64,000 bases of DNA, from assembly GCA_021613375.1 (NCBI GenBank), contig CM038726.1, positions 1,845,046 through 1,909,045 on the forward strand. The letters run 5' to 3'. The notes beneath the pieces were generated by a model, which was not told the origin of the DNA, ran no database searches, and saw only the letters and a list, made by a program, of their open reading frames with translations. Each line of letters opens with the position of its first letter. The stretch's first letter is position 1. Shown here piece by piece: positions 35,036 through 48,404 of this stretch. Made by a program: the position numbers and the translations under genes. The DNA comes from Megaleporinus macrocephalus. Its lineage: Eukaryota; Chordata; Actinopteri; Characiformes; Anostomidae.

Positions 35036-35460
35036 TGAAGGGTTTGGGTGAGTGGTAGAGCGAGAGAGAAAATAAGAATTAGAGAATGAGAGGAAGGTAG
35101 GGAGAGAGAGAAAAGAAATAAAGATGATGAGTGGGACAGCAAGAAAGAAAATATGAAAGGGAGAAAGAAAGAGGGAGAGGGGGAGAGAGAGGAAATAGAG
35201 AATGAGAGAATGATGGAGTGAGAGAGGGAGAGAGAGAAAGTAGAGAATGAGAGAATGATGGAGTGAGAGAGGGAGAGAGAAAATAAGAAATGGAGGGAAT
35301 GAGAAAATGGTGGGGAGGGAGAGAGAAGAGATAAAACAGTGATGAGTAAGGGGAGTGGGGAAGCGAGAGAGAAAATAGACGAATGAAGGTGATGGAGTGA
35401 GACGGGGGAATGAGAGAAGCGAGGGAGTGTAATAAAGAGTGAAAGAGAGAAATTGCACTT
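35036..35460. repeat. GA-rich degenerate tandem repeat
   Basis: Purine-rich units of GAGAGAGAGAAARTAGAGAA, GAATGAGAGAATGATGG and AGTGAGAGAGG. Frames on the minus strand rich in Ser/Leu/Phe are spurious. Confidence 0.85.
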
Positions 35461-35509
35461 AATCTATTACAGTTGCTCTTCTGAGCTGATTCAATGTTTA
35501 CCCCATTAC

Positions 35510-36030
35510 ACTCTTTCATTCTCTCTCTCTATCTCTCTCTCTCTCTCTGATTCAGTCACAGTGTCTACCTCATTACACTCTTTCATTCTCTCTCTCTCCT
35601 CTCTCTCTCTCCCTCTCTCTCTTTCCCTCTCTCCCTCTCTCTCTTTCTCTCTCTCTCTTTGATTCAGTCAGTGTTTATCCCATTACACTCTTTCATTCTC
35701 TCTCTCTCTCTCTCTCTTCTCTTTCTCTCTCTCTCCTCTCTCTCTCTCCCTCTCTCTCTTTCTCTCTCTCCCTCTCTCTCTCCCTCTCTCTCTTTTTCTC
35801 TCTCTCTCTTTGATTCAGTCAGTGTTTACCTCCTTACACTCTTTCATTCTCTCTCTCTCTCTCTTTCATTTTCTCTCTCTCTCTGATTCAGTCACAGTGT
35901 TTACCCCATTACACTCTTTCATTCTCTCTCTCTTTCTCTCTAATTCAGTCACAGTGTTTACCCCATTACACTCTTTTATTCTCTCTCTCTCTCTCTCTCT
36001 GATTCAGTCACAGTGTTTACCACAATACAT
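35510..36030. repeat. CT-rich compound repeat
   Basis: Six copies of a unit made of GATTCAGTCACAGTGTTTAC, CCCATTACACTCTTTCATTC and a (TC)n run of variable length. Confidence 0.9.
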
Positions 36031-36175
36031 ATATATCAAACAGTGATTTCCAAAAACATTCCAACATTGGGATTTAACATCAACCGTATTTTTATTTCCA
36101 CTGATATTCAACATCTATGGAACGTTGGGGCTTGATGTCAACCCAATGTTCATTTCAACCGAAATCCAATTATGG
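36031..36175. repeat. AACATTGG/TTGATGTCAAC short repeat
   Basis: Alternating ACATTGGGATTTAACATCAA and GTTGGGGCTTGATGTCAACC words. This kind of repeat is common in fish genomes. Confidence 0.6.
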
Positions 36176-36955
36176 AGTCCGACGGAATCCTGAGGAATCG
36201 TGAGCCGGTGAGCTCCGCTGGAGTAATCACTCACTGATTCCTTCTTTAATGTTCTGAAAGTGGTCAGACTGAGAGATCTGGCTCTGTTCTCTGATTGGAC
36301 AGAGCTTTAACAGCTCGATAGCGAACGCGTTCGGTGGCGTTCATTTTAGACATCAACACAAATGAGCTCGAAGATATCAGATTGGATTTGGAGAGAGAGA
36401 AAAAGAGAGAGCGGGATCGATGGAGTGGGCGAACGAAATCAAAAGCACTTTTCCATCAATTTTTCTTTCAGTCATGTGTCCAGTTCTCCGGGATCCTGCT
36501 GACCGGCCATCCACAAGCGTTAATCTTCTACGGGCTTCTCTGGCAGCAAACCAATATTTATCCAGCCCGTTTCATACGTCTACAGAGCTACACCCCGGTT
36601 AACAGCGCCGGCTCACTGGGCGGAAAAGTAGAAGCTCCGAGTAAAGGACAATGGGGCGTGGCGGTGGGAGCCAGATGGTGAGGTTCTGAAGGGAAAATAA
36701 TAATGTGCTGCTGGATATTTCAGCCCAACACCATCTGGAATGTTCTCCACGCTGCCGACAGCAGGCCTATGATCAGTGGGGGGGAAGAATGGGAACGGGA
36801 AAAACTGAAATAAGGGTTTGACAATTTGTGGAGATTACCAGATGGTCCAGAGTTAATCAGTCTAGCGGTCCAGTTCAGAATATGCTAAATGGAGGATACA
36901 ATTAAAATTCCTCACGCAAACTAAGCCGCATCCGGAGAGTTCGGCCCTGAACTCA
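36176..36955 (-). other. gpr83 intron sequence, no feature recognised
   Basis: Ordinary complexity, moderate GC. The 115-codon plus frame at 36334-36681 has no family resemblance and no splice context. Confidence 0.45.
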
Positions 36956-39900
36956 CAGCAGTGTTGGGAATTTTTAAACTTTTCCCAGTCAAAATGAATG
37001 CAGTTCTTAGAATTTTTTAACACTGCTCAGTCAAAATCAAAACAGTGTTGGGAATTTTTTAATGTTCCAAAGTCAAAATTAAAGTAGTGTTTAGAACTTT
37101 TAAACCGTTCTCAGTCACAATTAAAGCAGTGTTTGTAATGTTTTACTTTCTCAGTCACAATTAAAACAGTGTTTGTAATGTTTTACTTTCTCTGTCACAA
37201 TTAAAGCAGTGTTTGGAATTTTGTACTTTCTCTGTCACAATTAAAGCAGTTTTTGTAATGTTTTACTTTCTCAGTCACTATTAAAGCAGTGTTTGTAATG
37301 TTTTACTTTCTCAGTCACAATTAAAGCAGTGTTTGGAATTTTTGAACATTCTCAGTCTGAATTAAAGCAGTGTTTGTAATGTTTTACTTTCTCAGTCACA
37401 ATTAAAGCAGTGTTTGGAATTTTTGAACTTTCACTTTCACAGTTAAAGCAGTGTTTGGAATTTTTCAATGTTCCTCAGTCAAAATTAAAGCTATGTGTGG
37501 AATATTTTAATGCTGCTCAGTCAATCTTTAAGCAGTGTTTGGAATTTTTGAACGTTCTCAGTCACAATTAAAGCAGTGTTTGGAATTTTTAAACGTCTCT
37601 CAGTCACAATTAAAGCAGTGTTTGTAATGTTTTACTTTCTCAGTCACAATTAAAGCAGTGTTTGTAATGTTTTACTTTCTCAGTCACAATTAAAACAGTG
37701 TTTGTAATGTTTTACTTTCTCTGTCACAATTAAATCAGTGTTTGTAATGTTTTACTTTCTCTGTCACAATTAAAGCAGTGTTTGTAATGTTTTACTTTCT
37801 CAGTCACAATTAAAGCAGTGTTTGTAATGTTTTACTTTCTCAGTCACAATTAAAACAGTGTTTGTAATGTTTTACTTTCTCAGTCACAATTAAAGCAGTG
37901 TTTGTAATGTTTTACTGTCTCTGTCACAATTAAAGCAGTGTTTGTAATGTTTTACTTTCTCAGTCACAATTAAAGCAGTGTTTGTAATGTTTTACTGTCT
38001 CTGTCACAATTAAAGCAGTGTTTGTAATGTTTTACTTTCTCAGTCACAATTAAAGCAGTGTTTGGAATTTTTGAACGTTCTCAGTCACAATTAAAGCAGT
38101 GTTTGGAATTTTTAAACGTTTCTCAGTCACAATTAAAGCAGTGTTTGTAATGTTTTACTTTCTCAGTCACAATTAAAGCAGTGTTTGTAATGTTTTACTT
38201 TCTCAGTCACAATTAAAACAGTGTTTGTAATGTTTTACTTTCTCAGTCACAATTAAATCAGTGTTTGTAATGTTTTACTTTCTCAGTCACAATTAAAGCA
38301 GTGTTTGTAATGTTTTACTTTCTCAGTCACAATTAAAACAGTGTTTGTAATGTTTTACTTTCTCAGTCACAATTAAAGCAGTGTTTGTAATGTTTTACTG
38401 TCTCTGTCACAATTAAAGCAGTGTTTGTAATGTTTTACTTTCTCAGTCACAATTAAAGCAGTGTTTGGAATTTTTGAACATTCTCAGTCTGAATTAAAGT
38501 AGTGTTTGGCATTTCTGAACTTTCTCAGTCAGAATTAGGGCAGTGTTTGTAATTTTTGAACTTTTCTCAGTCAAAATTAAAGCAATGTTTGGAATTGTTT
38601 AACTTTCCTCAGTCAAAATTAAAGTAGTGTTTGGAATTTTTGAACTTTTACTATCACAGTTAAAGCAGTGTTTGGAATTTTTCAATGTTCCTCAGTCAAA
38701 ATTAAAGCTATGTGTGGAATATTTTAATGCTGCTCAGTCAATCTTTAAGCAGTGTTTGGAATTTTTGAACGTTCTCAGTCACAATTAAAGCAGTGTTTGG
38801 AATTTTTAAACGTTTCTCAGTCACAATTAAAGCAGTGTTTGGATTTTTTGAACTTTCTCAGTCAAGATTAAAGCAATGTTTAGAAACTTTGAACTGTCTC
38901 AGTCAAAATTAAAGCAGTGTTTAGAAACTTTGAACTTTCACAGTCACAATTAAAACAGTGTTTGGCATTTCTGAACTTTCTCTGTCAGAATTAGGGCAGT
39001 GTTTGTAATTTTTGAACTTTTCTCAGTCAAAATTAAAGCAATGTTTGGATTTGTTTAACTTTCCTCAGTCAAAATTAAAGCAGTGTTTGGAAATTTTGAA
39101 CTTTCCTCAGTCAAAATTAAAGCAGTGTTTAGAATTTTTAAACTTTCCTCAGTCAAAATTAAAGCAGTGTTTGGAATTTTTGAACTTTCTCAGAGAAAAC
39201 TAAAGCAGTGTTTGTAATGTTTTACTTTCTCTGTCACAATTAAAGCTGTGTTTGTAATGTTTTACTTTCTCAGTCACAATTAAAGCAGTGTTTGTAATGT
39301 TTTACTTTCTCTGTCACAATTAAAGCAGTGTTTGTAATGTTTTACTTTCTCAGTCACAATTAAAGCAGTGTTTGTAATATTTTACGGTCTCTGTCACAAT
39401 TAAAGCAGTGTTTGTAATGTTTTACTTTCTCTGTCACAATTAAAGCAGTGTTTGTAATATTTTACTTTCTCTGTCACAATTAAAGCAGTGTTTGGAATTT
39501 TTGAACATTCTCAGTCACAATTAAAGCAGTGTTTGTAATATTTTACTGTCTCTGTCACAATTAAAGCAGTGTTTGTAATGTTTTACTTTCTCTGTCACAA
39601 TTAAAGCAGTGTTTGTAATATTTTACTGTCTCTGTCACAATTAAAGCAGTGTTTGTAATGTTTTACTTTCTCTGTCACAATTAAAGCAGTGCTTGTAATA
39701 TTTTACTTTCTCTGTCACAATTAAAGCAGTGTTTGTAATGTTTTACTTTCTCAGTCACAATTAAAGCAGTGTTTGTAATGCTTTACTTTCTCAGTCACAA
39801 TTAAAACAGTGTTTGTAATGTTTTACTTTCTCAGTCACAATTAAAGCAGTGTTTGTAATGTTTTACTGTCTCTGTCACAATTAAAGCAGTGTTTGTAATG

Positions 39901-40930
39901 TTTTACTTTCTCTGTCACAATTAAAGCAGTGTTTGTAATATTTTACTTTCTCTGTCACAATTAAAGCAGTGTTTGTAATGTTTTACTGTCTCTGTCACAA
40001 TTAAAGCAGTGTTTGTAATGTTTTACTTTCTCAGTCACAATTAAAGCAGTGTTTGGAATTTTTGAACATTCTCAGTCTGAATTAAAGTAGTGTTTGGCAT
40101 TTCTGAACTTTCTCAGTCAGAATTAGGGCAGTGTTTGTAATTTTTGAACTTTTCTCAGTCAAAATTAAAGCAATGTTTGGAATTGTTTAACTTTCCTCAG
40201 TCAAAATTAAAGCAGTGTTTGGAATTTTTGAACTTTTACTATCACAGGTAAAGCAGTGTTTGGAATTTTTCAATGTTCCTCAGTCAAAATTAAAGCTATG
40301 TGTGGAATATTTTAATATTTTAATGCTGCTCATCTTTAAGCAGTGTTTGGAATTTTTGAACGTTCTCAGTCACAATTAAAGCAGTGTTTGGAATTTTTAA
40401 ACGTTTCTCGGTCACAATTAAAGCAGTGTTTGGATTTTTTGAACTTTCTCAGTCAAGATTAAAGCAATGTTTAGAAACTTTGAACTTTCTCAGTCAAAAT
40501 TAAAGCAGTGTTTAGAAACTTTGAACTTTCACAGTCACAATTAAAGCAGTGTTTGGAATTTTTTAACTTTCTCAGTCAGAATTAAAGCAGTGTTTGGCAT
40601 TTCTGAACTTTCTCAGTCAGAATTAGGGCAGTGTTTGTAATTTTTGAACTTTTCTCAGTCAAAATTAAAGCAATGTTTGGAATTGTTTAACTTTCCTCAG
40701 TCAAAATTAAAGCAGTGTTTGGAATTTTTGAACTTTCCTCAGTCAAAATTAAAGCAGTGTTTAGAATTTTTAAACTTTCCTCAGTCCAAATTAAAGCAGT
40801 GTTTGGAACTTTTAAACTTTCCTTAGTCAAAATTAAAGCAGTGTTTGGATTTTTTTTTTTTACTTTCTCAGTTACAACTAAAGCAGTGTTTAGAATTTTG
40901 GACGTCTTCTTCCTCAAAATCACAGCAGTG
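36956..40930. repeat. 40-bp satellite in the gpr83 intron
   Basis: About 99 copies of a 40-bp unit, CAGTCACAATTAAAGCAGTG then TTTGTAATGTTTTACTTTCT, with a second type in which the last half reads TTTGGAATTTTTGAAC. Blocks of the second type at about 38465-39190 and 40059-40850 are near-copies about 1594 bp apart, so a higher-order repeat is present. Frames such as FPQSKLKQCLEFLN are by-products. The array ends 28 bp from the gpr83 exon at 40958. Confidence 0.95.
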
Positions 40931-40957
40931 CTTGAATTTTTAAAATATTTTTCTTAC

Positions 40958-41091
40958 CCGAACTCGAAGCGTATAAGAGTTTGGTAGATTGCGTGCGGCA
41001 GAGAGAAACATGTGGACATCACCCAGATCACTCCGACCCAAACCACGCCCTGCAGCCACGACATCCTCTGCTTCATGGGGTGCATGACTAC
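40958..41091 (-). CDS. gpr83: GPR83 coding exon (ICL2, TM4, ECL2 start)
   Basis: The acceptor TGCCTTCAG ends at 41092 and the donor GTAAGAA starts at 40957. The exon is 134 bp: 44 codons plus two bases. It encodes VVMHPMKQRMSWLQGVVWVG and then VIWVMSTCFSLPHAIYQTLI and RFEFG. It follows DRHQ of the preceding exon without a split codon (family: DRHQVIMHPLKPR) and covers intracellular loop 2, TM4 (with the conserved Trp and the FSLPHAI motif of GPR83) and the start of extracellular loop 2. Its two leftover bases GG join G at 28787. All this agrees with the GPR83 order, so the assignment is firm although the exon is only 28 bp from a satellite. Confidence 0.9.
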
Positions 41092-41164
41092 CTGAAGGCA
41101 GGATTACACCAATGTCGTTAATTTAGGCCTAATTTTACCCACATCCCATAAAACCACGAGACTA

Positions 41165-41359
<195 letters not shown>

Positions 41360-41804
41360 TTAACACAAACACACAATTAAATCAACATCACGAGTCAAAG
41401 TTTTAAGAAAATTAACCATTAATTAAAAATAATCTAAATCTTGAGGACGTTAATGATTATTAAACATAATCAGTCTAAATCTTTAGGACGGTAATGATTA
41501 ATTAAACATAATCAGTCTAAATCTTTAGTACGGTAATGATTAAATAAACATAGTCAGTCTAAATCTTGAGGATGTTAATTGTTAATTCAACATAATCAGT
41601 CTAAATCTTGAGGACGTTAACCATTATTTTCAACATAATCAGTCTAAATCTTGAGGACGTTAACCGTTATTTCAACATAATCGGTCTAAATCTTTAGGAC
41701 GGTAATGATTAATTCAACATAATTAATGGTTCAAACGGTTCAATTAAAGGTTCAAACATAATCAGTCTAAATCTTGAGGACAATAACCATTAATTCAACA
41801 TAAT

Positions 41805-44800
41805 CAGTCTAAATCTTGAGGACGTTAACCATTATTTTCAACATGAACAGTCTAAATCTTGAGAACGTTAATTGTTAATTCAACCTAATGAGTCTAAATC
41901 TTGAGGACGTTAATCATTATTTTCAACATAAACAGTCTAAATCTTGAGGACATTAATTGTTAATTCAACATTATCAGTCTAAATCTTGAGGACGTTAACC
42001 GTTAATTCAACATAATCTGTCTAAATCTTGAGAACGTTAACCCTTAATTTAACATAATTGGTCTAAATCTAGAGGACGTTAACCGTTAATTTAACATAAT
42101 CAGTCTCAATCTTGAGGACGTTAACCGTTAATTTAACATAATCAGTCTAAATCTTGAGGACAGTAACCGTTAATTCAACATAATTGGTCTAAATCTTGAG
42201 GACATTAACCATTAATTAAACATAATCAGTCTAAATCTTTAGGACGGGAATGATTAACTAAACATAATCAGTCTAAATCTTTAGGACGGTAATGATTAAT
42301 CAAACATAATCAGTCTAAATCTTGAGGACGTTAACCATTATTTTCAACATGAACAGTCTAAATCTTGAGGACGTTAATTGTTAATTCAACATAATCAGTC
42401 TAAATCTTGAGGACGTTAACCATTATTTTCCACATAAACAGTCTAAATCTTGAGGACGTTAATTGTTAATTCAACATTATCAGTCTAAATCTTGAGGACG
42501 TTAACCGTTAATTCAACATAATCAGTCTAAATCTTGAGGACGTTAACCGTTAATTTAACATAATTGGTCTAAATCTTGAGGACGTTAACCGTTAATTTAA
42601 CATAATCAGTCTCAACCTTGAGGACGTTAACCGTTAATTTAACATAATCAGTCTAAATCTTGAGGACAGTAACCGTTAATTCAACATAATTGGTCTAAAT
42701 CTTGAAGACATTAACCATTAATTCAACATAATCGGTCTAAATCTTTAGGACAGGAATGATTAACTAAACATAATTAGTCTAAATCTTTAGGACGGTAATG
42801 ATTAATCAAACATAATCAGTCTAAATCTTGAGGACAATAACCATTAATTCAACATAATCAGTCTAAATCTTGAGGACGTTAACCATTATTTTCAACATAA
42901 ACAGTCTAAATCTTGAGGACGTTAATTGTTAATTCAACATAATCAGTCTAAATCTTGAGGACGTTAACCATTATTTTCCACATAAACAGTCTAAATCTTG
43001 AGGACGTTAATTGTGAATTCAACATTATCAGTCTAAATCTTGAGGACGTTAACCGTTATTTCAACATAATCTGTCTAAATCTTGAGGACGTTAACCCTTA
43101 ATTTAACATAATTGGTCTAAATCTTGAGGACGGTAACCGTTAATTCGACATAATTGGTCTATATCTTGAGGACATTAACCATTAATTCAACATAATCAGT
43201 CTAAATCTTGAGAACGTTAAACGTTAGTTTAAAATAATCAGTCTAAATCTTGAGGAGGTTAAACATTAATTTAACATAATCAGTCTAAATCTTGAGGACA
43301 TTAACCATTATTTTCAACATAAACAGTCTAAATCTTGAGGACGTTAATTATTAATTCAACATAATCAGTCTAAGTCTTGAGGACGTTAACCGTTAATTCA
43401 ACATAATCAGTCTAAATCTTGAGGACGTTAACCGTTAATTTAACATAATTGGTCTAAATCTTGAGGACATTAACCATTAATTTAACATAATCAGTCTAAA
43501 TCTTGAGTACGTTAAACATTAGTTTAACATAATCAGTCTAAATCTTGAGGACGTTAACCGTTAATTCAACATAATCAGTCTAAATCTTGAGGATGTTAAC
43601 CATTAATTCAACATAATCAGTCTAAATCTTGAGAACGTTAAGCGTTAATTTAACATAATTGGTCTATATCTTGAGGACGTTAACCGTTAATTTAACATAA
43701 TTGGTCTATATTTTGAGGACATTAACCATTAATTCAACATAATCAGTCTAAATCTTGAGGATGTTAAACATTAGTTTTCCATAATCAGTCTAAATCTTGA
43801 GGACGTTAAATATTAGTTTAACATAATCAGTCTAAATCTTGAGTACGTTAAACATTAGTTTAACATAATCAGTCCAAATCTTGAGTACGTTAAACATTAG
43901 TTTAACATAATCAGTCTAAATCTTGAGAAGGATAAAAATTAATTTAACATAATCAGTCTAAATCTTGAGGACATTACCCATTATTTTCCACATAAACAGT
44001 CTAAATCTTGAGGATGTTAATTGTTAATTCAACATAATCAGTCTAAATCTTGAGGACATTAACCATTAATTTAACATAATCAGTCTAATACTTGAGTACG
44101 TTTAACATTAATTCAAAATAATCAGTCTAAATCTTGAGGACGTTAAGCGTTAATTTAACATAATCAGTCTAAATCTTGAGTACGTTAAACATTAATTCAA
44201 CATAATCAGTCTAAATCTTGAGGACATTAACCATTAATTTAACATAATCAGTCTAAATCTTGAGTACGTTAACCATTAATTCAACATAATCAGTCTAAAT
44301 CTTGAGTACGTTTAACATTAATTCAACATAATCAGTCTAAATCTTGAGTACGTTTAACATTAATTCAACATAATCAGTCTAAATCTTGAGTATGTTAACC
44401 GTTAATTTAACATAATCAGTCTAAATCTTGAGTACGTTAACCGTTAATTGAACATAATCAGTCTAAATCTTGAGGACGTTAACCCTTAATTTAACATAAT
44501 TGGTCTAAATCTTGAGGACGGTAACCATTAATTCAACATAATTGGTCTATATCTTGAGGACATTAACCATTAATTCAACATAATCAGTCTAAATCTTGAG
44601 AACGTTAAATATTAGTTTAAAATAATCAGTCTAAATCTTGAGGAGGTTAAACATTAATTTAACATAATCAGTCTAAATCTTGAGGACATTAACCATTATT
44701 TTCAACATAAACAGTCTAAATCTTGAGGACGTTAATTATTAATTCAACATAATCAGTCTAAATCTTGAGGACGTTACCCGTTAATTTAACATAATCAGTC

Positions 44801-45110
44801 TAAATCTTGAGGACAGTAACCGTTAATTCAACATAATTGGTCTAAATCTTGAAGACATTAACCATTAATTCAACATAATCGGTCTAAATCTTTAGGACAG
44901 GAATGATTAACTAAACATAATTAGTCTAAATCTTTAGGACGGTAATGATTAATCAAACATAATCAGTCTAAATCTTGAGGACAATAACCATTAATTCAAC
45001 ATAATCAGTCTAAATCTTGAGGACGTTAACCATTATTTTCAACATGAACAGTCTAAATCTTGAGGACGTTAATTGTTAATTCAACATAATCAGTCTAAAT
45101 CTTGAGGACG
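41805..45110. repeat. Higher-order repeat of the 42-bp satellite, block 1
   Basis: The succession of unit variants matches 45091-48404 at a constant offset of 3286 bp. I checked the offset at four places: 41835/45121, 42241/45527, 43741/47027 and 44881/48167. Rare variants (for example CAACCTAATGAGTC and the GAGAAGGATAAAAATT unit) are shared, so this is a copy, not chance. Confidence 0.85.
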
Positions 45111-48100
45111 TTAACCATTATTTTCAACATGAACAGTCTAAATCTTGAGAACGTTAATTGTTAATTCAACCTAATGAGTCTAAATCTTGAGGACGTTAAT
45201 CATTATTTTCAACATAAACAGTCTAAATCTTGAGGACATTAATTGTTAATTCAACATTATCAGTCTAAATCTTGAGGACGTTAACCGTTAATTCAACATA
45301 ATCTGTCTAAATCTTGAGAACGTTAACCCTTAATTTAACATAATTGGTCTAAATCTAGAGGACGTTAACCGTTAATTTAACATAATCAGTCTCAATCTTG
45401 AGGACGTTAACCGTTAATTTAACATAATCAGTCTAAATCTTGAGGACAGTAACCGTTAATTCAACATAATTGGTCTAAATCTTGAGGACATTAACCATTA
45501 ATTAAACATAATCAGTCTAAATCTTTAGGACGGGAATGATTAACTAAACATAATCAGTCTAAATCTTTAGGACGGTAATGATTAATCAAACATAATCAGT
45601 CTAAATCTTGAGGACGTTAACCATTATTTTCAACATGAACAGTCTAAATCTTGAGGACGTTAATTGTTAATTCAACATAATCAGTCTAAATCTTGAGGAC
45701 GTTAACCATTATTTTCCACATAAACAGTCTAAATCTTGAGGACGTTAATTGTTAATTCAACATTATCAGTCTAAATCTTGAGGACGTTAACCGTTAATTC
45801 AACATAATCAGTCTAAATCTTGAGGACGTTAACCGTTAATTTAACATAATTGGTCTAAATCTTGAGGACGTTAACCGTTAATTTAACATAATCAGTCTCA
45901 ACCTTGAGGACGTTAACCGTTAATTTAACATAATCAGTCTAAATCTTGAGGACAGTAACCGTTAATTCAACATAATTGGTCTAAATCTTGAAGACATTAA
46001 CCATTAATTCAACATAATCGGTCTAAATCTTTAGGACAGGAATGATTAACTAAACATAATTAGTCTAAATCTTTAGGACGGTAATGATTAATCAAACATA
46101 ATCAGTCTAAATCTTGAGGACAATAACCATTAATTCAACATAATCAGTCTAAATCTTGAGGACGTTAACCATTATTTTCAACATAAACAGTCTAAATCTT
46201 GAGGACGTTAATTGTTAATTCAACATAATCAGTCTAAATCTTGAGGACGTTAACCATTATTTTCCACATAAACAGTCTAAATCTTGAGGACGTTAATTGT
46301 GAATTCAACATTATCAGTCTAAATCTTGAGGACGTTAACCGTTATTTCAACATAATCTGTCTAAATCTTGAGGACGTTAACCCTTAATTTAACATAATTG
46401 GTCTAAATCTTGAGGACGGTAACCGTTAATTCGACATAATTGGTCTATATCTTGAGGACATTAACCATTAATTCAACATAATCAGTCTAAATCTTGAGAA
46501 CGTTAAACGTTAGTTTAAAATAATCAGTCTAAATCTTGAGGAGGTTAAACATTAATTTAACATAATCAGTCTAAATCTTGAGGACATTAACCATTATTTT
46601 CAACATAAACAGTCTAAATCTTGAGGACGTTAATTATTAATTCAACATAATCAGTCTAAGTCTTGAGGACGTTAACCGTTAATTCAACATAATCAGTCTA
46701 AATCTTGAGGACGTTAACCGTTAATTTAACATAATTGGTCTAAATCTTGAGGACATTAACCATTAATTTAACATAATCAGTCTAAATCTTGAGTACGTTA
46801 AACATTAGTTTAACATAATCAGTCTAAATCTTGAGGACGTTAACCGTTAATTCAACATAATCAGTCTAAATCTTGAGGATGTTAACCATTAATTCAACAT
46901 AATCAGTCTAAATCTTGAGAACGTTAAGCGTTAATTTAACATAATTGGTCTATATCTTGAGGACGTTAACCGTTAATTTAACATAATTGGTCTATATTTT
47001 GAGGACATTAACCATTAATTCAACATAATCAGTCTAAATCTTGAGGATGTTAAACATTAGTTTTCCATAATCAGTCTAAATCTTGAGGACGTTAAATATT
47101 AGTTTAACATAATCAGTCTAAATCTTGAGTACGTTAAACATTAGTTTAACATAATCAGTCCAAATCTTGAGTACGTTAAACATTAGTTTAACATAATCAG
47201 TCTAAATCTTGAGAAGGATAAAAATTAATTTAACATAATCAGTCTAAATCTTGAGGACATTACCCATTATTTTCCACATAAACAGTCTAAATCTTGAGGA
47301 TGTTAATTGTTAATTCAACATAATCAGTCTAAATCTTGAGGACATTAACCATTAATTTAACATAATCAGTCTAATACTTGAGTACGTTTAACATTAATTC
47401 AAAATAATCAGTCTAAATCTTGAGGACGTTAAGCGTTAATTTAACATAATCAGTCTAAATCTTGAGTACGTTAAACATTAATTCAACATAATCAGTCTAA
47501 ATCTTGAGGACATTAACCATTAATTTAACATAATCAGTCTAAATCTTGAGTACGTTAACCATTAATTCAACATAATCAGTCTAAATCTTGAGTACGTTTA
47601 ACATTAATTCAACATAATCAGTCTAAATCTTGAGTACGTTTAACATTAATTCAACATAATCAGTCTAAATCTTGAGTATGTTAACCGTTAATTTAACATA
47701 ATCAGTCTAAATCTTGAGTACGTTAACCGTTAATTGAACATAATCAGTCTAAATCTTGAGGACGTTAACCCTTAATTTAACATAATTGGTCTAAATCTTG
47801 AGGACGGTAACCATTAATTCAACATAATTGGTCTATATCTTGAGGACATTAACCATTAATTCAACATAATCAGTCTAAATCTTGAGAACGTTAAATATTA
47901 GTTTAAAATAATCAGTCTAAATCTTGAGGAGGTTAAACATTAATTTAACATAATCAGTCTAAATCTTGAGGACATTAACCATTATTTTCAACATAAACAG
48001 TCTAAATCTTGAGGACGTTAATTATTAATTCAACATAATCAGTCTAAATCTTGAGGACGTTACCCGTTAATTTAACATAATCAGTCTAAATCTTGAGGAC

Positions 48101-48404
48101 AGTAACCGTTAATTCAACATAATTGGTCTAAATCTTGAAGACATTAACCATTAATTCAACATAATCGGTCTAAATCTTTAGGACAGGAATGATTAACTAA
48201 ACATAATTAGTCTAAATCTTTAGGACGGTAATGATTAATCAAACATAATCAGTCTAAATCTTGAGGACAATAACCATTAATTCAACATAATCAGTCTAAA
48301 TCTTGAGGACGTTAACCATTATTTTCAACATGAACAGTCTAAATCTTGAGGACGTTAATTGTTAATTCAACATAATCAGTCTAAATCTTGAGGACGTTAA
48401 CCAT
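45091..48404. repeat. Higher-order repeat of the 42-bp satellite, block 2
   Basis: Second copy of the block at 41805-45110, with no difference noticed at the places compared. A third, partial and more divergent recurrence of the same variant order follows from about 48500 to 49900. Confidence 0.85.

Noticed and set aside
39012..40987. Repeat-protein-like frames (FPQSKLKQCLEFLN)
   Set aside because: Translation of the 40-bp satellite; open only where units of matching phase cluster.
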